From NCBI GenBank assembly GCA_023451115.1, contig JAEXFV010000059.1:1-23197 (forward strand): a stretch of 23,197 nt of DNA, in the 5' to 3' direction. Numbering within the stretch: position 1 is the stretch's first letter; the number at the start of each line of letters is the position of its first letter. Made by a program: the position numbers and the translations under genes. Below are positions 20,324 through 23,197 of this stretch, piece by piece. Origin of the DNA: Bacillota bacterium. GTDB taxonomy: Bacteria > Bacillota > Clostridia > Christensenellales > CAG-138. The notes under the pieces were generated by a model. That model made no database searches and was not told the origin of the DNA. It saw only the letters and a program-made list of their open reading frames with translations.

Positions 20324-21712
20324 ATGTCGTGGATCAATAACCCGCTGGACAGTGAAACGCAACATAAGCGGATGCTCAACACCCCCATCCCCAAGCTGGT
20401 TTGCAGCATGGCCCTTCCTACTGTGGCCAGCCAGTTGATTTCGGTGATATATAACACGGCGGATACCTATTTTGTTTCCCAGATCAACACCAGCGCGTCT
20501 GCGGCGGTAGGGGTAGTGTTTTCCCTGATGTCCATCATACAGGCATTCGGGTTTGGCCTGGGCATGGGTGCTAACAGCCTCATCAGCAGGAAGCTGGGCG
20601 CCAAGGAGGATGAAGCGGCGTATCGGTTTGCCAACAGCGCCCTGTTTGCCGCCGTTATAGTGGGTGTTTTGTTGCTGGCTGGCGGGCTGCTTCATCTGCG
20701 GTGGCTAATGGGTGTGCTGGGTTCCACCCCAAGCATGCTGCCTTATGCCTGCGACTACGCCGGCTATATTCTGTTGGGCGCGCCGGTGATGTGCGCTTCA
20801 TTTGTGCTGAACAACATTTTGCGTTCCGAAGGGGAGGCAACGCTTTCCATGTGCGGGCTATGCGCCGGGGGGCTGCTGAACATTTTGCTGGATCCGCTGC
20901 TGATTTTCGGCATGGGGTTGGGGATTGCGGGAGCGGCTATCGCTACGGTGGTGAGCCAGGTTGTCAGCTTTACCATCCTGCTCAGCTTTTTCCTCCGGGG
21001 GAAAAGCATTGTCAAGCTGGGGGTGCGCTGGATCAGCCGCCGCCCAGAAGATTATTGGCTCATTTGTAAAATCGGCTTTCCCACCATATGCCGCCAGGGT
21101 ATGGCCAGCATTGCATCCGCGCTCCTCAATATTAACGCCGCCGTATATGGGGATGCGGCCGTAGCGGCCATCACCATTGCAAACAAAATCTATTTGCTGG
21201 TGCGCAATATCATTCTGGGCATTGGCCAGGGCTTTCAGCCTGTTGCCGGGTATAATTTCGGCGCCGGAAATCAAAAACGGGTGCGGCAGGCTTTCCTGTT
21301 TTCCTGCGGGATTGGCACCGGCGTGTGTACGGTTTGCGCCATAGCGCTGTTTTTTTCCGCAGGCTTGGTGATTTCCTGGTTCCGCAAAGACGCTGAGGTG
21401 ATCCGAATTGGCACCACTGCCCTTTATTACGCCTGCGGCGTCATGCCCTTTATGGCCTATTCTACCTATGTAAACCAGATGGTTCAGTGCTTGGGGTTTA
21501 GCGTGAGCGCCGCTTTTCTGGCCTGCTGCCGTCAGGGCGTGTTCTTTATTCCGCTGGTGCTGGTGCTGCCCCAGGTGGTAGGGCTTACGGGCATCCAGGT
21601 GGTGCAGCCGGCGGCGGATTTTCTCACGTTTTTGATTTCCATCCCCTTCCAGATTGTTTTTTTCCGCAGGGTTTTATCCAAGCCCATCCAGACGCATCAG
21701 GAGGCGCTATGA
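20324..21712 (+). CDS. MATE family multidrug/cation antiporter
   Basis: A 462-aa protein with about twelve transmembrane helices, in the bacterial MatE family (NorM/DinF/MepA relatives). These use a Na+ or H+ gradient to export cationic drugs or metabolites. The N-terminal region PIPKLVCSMALPTVASQLIS followed by YNTADTYFVSQI, and the inter-lobe stretch RQGMASIASALLNINAA, are typical, and the two pseudo-symmetric MatE halves are both present. The ATG at 20324 has AGGAG 8 nt upstream. The stop overlaps the HAD gene start by four bases (ATGA), so the two are co-expressed. It is divergent from the MarR gene, its likely repressor. The exported substrate is unknown. Confidence 0.92.
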   Translation: MSWINNPLDSETQHKRMLNTPIPKLVCSMALPTVASQLISVIYNTADTYFVSQINTSASAAVGVVFSLMSIIQAFGFGLGMGANSLISRKLGAKEDEAAYRFANSALFAAVIVGVLLLAGGLLHLRWLMGVLGSTPSMLPYACDYAGYILLGAPVMCASFVLNNILRSEGEATLSMCGLCAGGLLNILLDPLLIFGMGLGIAGAAIATVVSQVVSFTILLSFFLRGKSIVKLGVRWISRRPEDYWLICKIGFPTICRQGMASIASALLNINAAVYGDAAVAAITIANKIYLLVRNIILGIGQGFQPVAGYNFGAGNQKRVRQAFLFSCGIGTGVCTVCAIALFFSAGLVISWFRKDAEVIRIGTTALYYACGVMPFMAYSTYVNQMVQCLGFSVSAAFLACCRQGVFFIPLVLVLPQVVGLTGIQVVQPAADFLTFLISIPFQIVFFRRVLSKPIQTHQEAL

Positions 21713-22362
21713 AGTATTCAGCCATCATATGGGATTTTGACGGCACGTTGTTTGACACTTATCCCCTGATGAGCCGGGCCATGACCGACGCGCTGGCTGC
21801 CCTGGGGGTGAAGGCGGCGTTTTCCCAGGTGTACCGGCTGTTCAAACAGTCCAAATACCATGTGGCGGAATACTACGCCCGGTATGGGGTGGAGCAGGAC
21901 GCCCTCTTCGCCCAATATCAGGCCGCTAGCAAACGGCTGCAGCAAGAGGGGCTTTCCATGGTCAAGCCCTATCCTCACGTTTTGGAACTGGTGCGTTGTG
22001 TAGCCCGGGCAGGGGGCAGCAACTACATTTTTACCCACCGGGGAGACTCCATATGGGATTTTCTGCGGCACTTTGACCTGCTGGATTGTTTTGTGGATGT
22101 GGTGTGCCAAAAGGATGGTTTTGCCCGCAAGCCTAGCCCCCAGGGCAATGCGTATATTCTCAAAACCCATGGCGTGGACCCCGCTAGCGCCATTGCTGTG
22201 GGGGATCGGGAGCTGGATATTCTGGCCGGCAAAGGGGCGGGCATGTCCGCCTGCCTTTTTGTGGAGCAGGGGCCAACGCCCCCTACCGCTGCGGATGCTG
22301 TCATACGGGATTTTTCAGAGCTTTACCCCATCCTGGGACTGCCCCGGGAAACGGTGGGTTGA
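21709..22362 (+). CDS. HAD-superfamily hydrolase (subfamily IA, phosphoglycolate phosphatase-like)
   Basis: A 217-aa cytoplasmic phosphatase-type enzyme. The four HAD motifs are complete: DFDGTLFD with nucleophile Asp9 and acid Asp11, Thr109 in FTHRG, Lys141 in RKPSP, and GDRELD with Asp166 and Asp170. A helical cap (residues ~16-85) between motifs I and II marks subfamily IA/C1. Small phosphometabolites such as phosphoglycolate or sugar phosphates are typical substrates; which one is used here cannot be told. Its start overlaps the MATE stop by four bases, implying translational coupling, though no functional link to drug export is obvious. Confidence 0.9.
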   Translation: MKYSAIIWDFDGTLFDTYPLMSRAMTDALAALGVKAAFSQVYRLFKQSKYHVAEYYARYGVEQDALFAQYQAASKRLQQEGLSMVKPYPHVLELVRCVARAGGSNYIFTHRGDSIWDFLRHFDLLDCFVDVVCQKDGFARKPSPQGNAYILKTHGVDPASAIAVGDRELDILAGKGAGMSACLFVEQGPTPPTAADAVIRDFSELYPILGLPRETVG

Positions 22363-22438
22363 AAAGAGAGGGAGTGCCTGAAGTCCTGCCCTGGAGCTAA
22401 AAAACGGAGAAAAAAATCTTTTCTCACCGCTTCCCAGG

Positions 22439-22483
22439 TGTTATACTGATTTGCGGTTGCGCAAAGGGCAAAGGCCCGCGCAA
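22439..22483 (+). promoter_or_regulatory. Extended -10 promoter and 5'-end hairpin before the DUF554 gene
   Basis: TGT-TATACT (22439-22447) is an extended -10 element, with a predicted start near 22454. Immediately after it TTGCGC (22457-22462) pairs with GCGCAA (22478-22483), with an inner GGGC/GCCC stem (22466-22469 with 22474-22477). The hairpin would sit at the very 5' end of the mRNA, a position known to protect transcripts. No T-run follows, so it is unlikely to terminate the HAD transcript. Confidence 0.45.
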
Positions 22484-22519
22484 TAAAATCTAGGGCATCT
22501 GGCGGGGGGAGTTTTTCAT

Positions 22520-23197
22520 ATGCTCAACGGAGCGTTGGCCAATAGCGTCGCGGTATTATGCGGCGGGATATTAGGCGGCTTTTTAAAGAAGGGGCTGCCG
22601 GAACGGTTCCACCAGATGATTTCAACTGGGCTGGGGTTATGCATCGTCTATGTTGGGATTAGCGGGTCGCTGAAAGGGGAAAACATGATCATCATGGTAT
22701 TGGCCATGGTGATTGGCGCAGTGCTGGGAGAGCTGCTGCGCATTGACGACAGGCTGCGCCATTTGGGGGACAAGCTGCAAAGCAGGCTGGGTGGGGCGAC
22801 ACAAGGCCAGAACCTGTCCGGGGCCTGTGTAGAGTGCTCCCTGATTGTTTGCGTGGGAGCCATGGCCATTTTAGGGTCTTTGCAAAGCGGCATGGGCAAC
22901 CACGAGATTTTATACACCAAAGCGTTGATGGACTTTGTGGTGGCGCTGGTGGTGGCCTCCACCAAAGGATGCGGGGCGGCCCTGGCGGCTATTCCTCTGT
23001 TTTTGTATCAAGGGGGTATGAGCCTGGGCGCCCATTATGTGTCCGCTGTGCTCACGGACCGCATGATTGGGGAAATGACCTGTGTAGGTTCCCTGGCGAT
23101 TATGGCCATTGGGCTGAATATGATGGGCGTGACCAAAATCAAGGTGGCGAACCTGATTATTGCGCCCTTCCTGGCCATTCCCCTTTGCCTGGTGTTT
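22520..23197 (+). CDS. DUF554 family membrane protein, 3' truncated by window edge
   Basis: The first 226 residues of a DUF554 (YdfK-like) integral membrane protein; the frame runs open to the last base, and full-length members have roughly 230-240 residues, so little is missing. It starts MLNGALANSVAVLCGGILGG, with family blocks MISTGLGLCIVYVGISGSL, VIGAVLGELLRIDDRL and CSLIVCVGAMAILGSLQSG, plus about seven hydrophobic helices. Function is unknown; a transport role is often supposed. The ATG at 22520 follows GGGGGAG 8 nt upstream. It is read in the same direction as the MATE/HAD pair but appears to have its own promoter. Confidence 0.88.
   Translation, partial: MLNGALANSVAVLCGGILGGFLKKGLPERFHQMISTGLGLCIVYVGISGSLKGENMIIMVLAMVIGAVLGELLRIDDRLRHLGDKLQSRLGGATQGQNLSGACVECSLIVCVGAMAILGSLQSGMGNHEILYTKALMDFVVALVVASTKGCGAALAAIPLFLYQGGMSLGAHYVSAVLTDRMIGEMTCVGSLAIMAIGLNMMGVTKIKVANLIIAPFLAIPLCLVF

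Noticed and set aside
1..23197. CRISPR arrays, rRNA, tRNA and complete insertion sequences
   Set aside because: Looked for regularly spaced repeats, tRNA cloverleaf features and transposase motifs by eye; none was found.

Overview
The window reads as chromosome of an anaerobic, moderately high-GC member of the Clostridia. An Oscillospiraceae-like gut bacterium is my best guess, but it is a guess. The reasons are strong AGGAGG-type ribosome binding sites, several TTG starts, Firmicutes-style lipoprotein signals, a ferredoxin-dependent 2-oxoacid oxidoreductase, and families common in that group (DUF134, DUF554, DUF6512, a SLOG/DUF1273 remnant). No rRNA, tRNA, CRISPR array or intact insertion sequence was found.

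Layout. (1) 1-2187: the 3' part of an AT-rich Schlafen-group-3-like helicase/ATPase gene (DUF2075), then a gene-free junction with a GC-rich palindromic patch and terminator-like hairpins; this looks like the edge of an accessory island. (2) 2188-7350: a complete branched-chain-amino-acid-type ABC transporter on the minus strand, transcribed livJ-livH-livM-livG-livF, with a hairpin-rich leader and a three-hairpin spacer between livJ and livH. (3) 7350-8958: about 0.9 kb without a convincing gene, holding a frameshifted mini-ORF, followed by an orphan lipoprotein on the plus strand and a perfect 20-bp inverted-repeat terminator. (4) 8959-13627: a minus-strand operon encoding a ferredoxin, the alpha, beta and gamma subunits of a 2-oxoacid:ferredoxin oxidoreductase, an acetyl-CoA hydrolase/transferase-family enzyme and a small PQ-loop-like membrane protein. 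A LysR regulator is divergent from it, and one 16-bp palindrome is placed to serve both promoters. The operon leader of about 240 nt is GC-rich and has mutually exclusive pairings. (5) 15005-17062: a helical-bundle protein, a DUF6512 membrane protein, a DUF134 regulator and an XRE regulator. (6) 17125-18938: a strong promoter, a 29-codon remnant of a SLOG/DUF1273 gene, and a seven-TM GGDEF diguanylate cyclase without an I-site. (7) 18948-22362: a CDP-alcohol phosphatidyltransferase and a MarR regulator on the minus strand, divergent from a MATE exporter and a HAD hydrolase. (8) 22520-end: a DUF554 membrane protein cut by the window edge.

How it fits together (inference). The transporter could import branched-chain or related amino acids. 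After transamination, the oxidoreductase would turn the 2-oxoacids into acyl-CoA plus reduced ferredoxin, and the CoA-transferase would move CoA to another acid and release the product acid. That makes a compact LysR-controlled fermentation module. The PQ-loop-like protein, whose start lies two bases after the transferase stop, is its least explained component.
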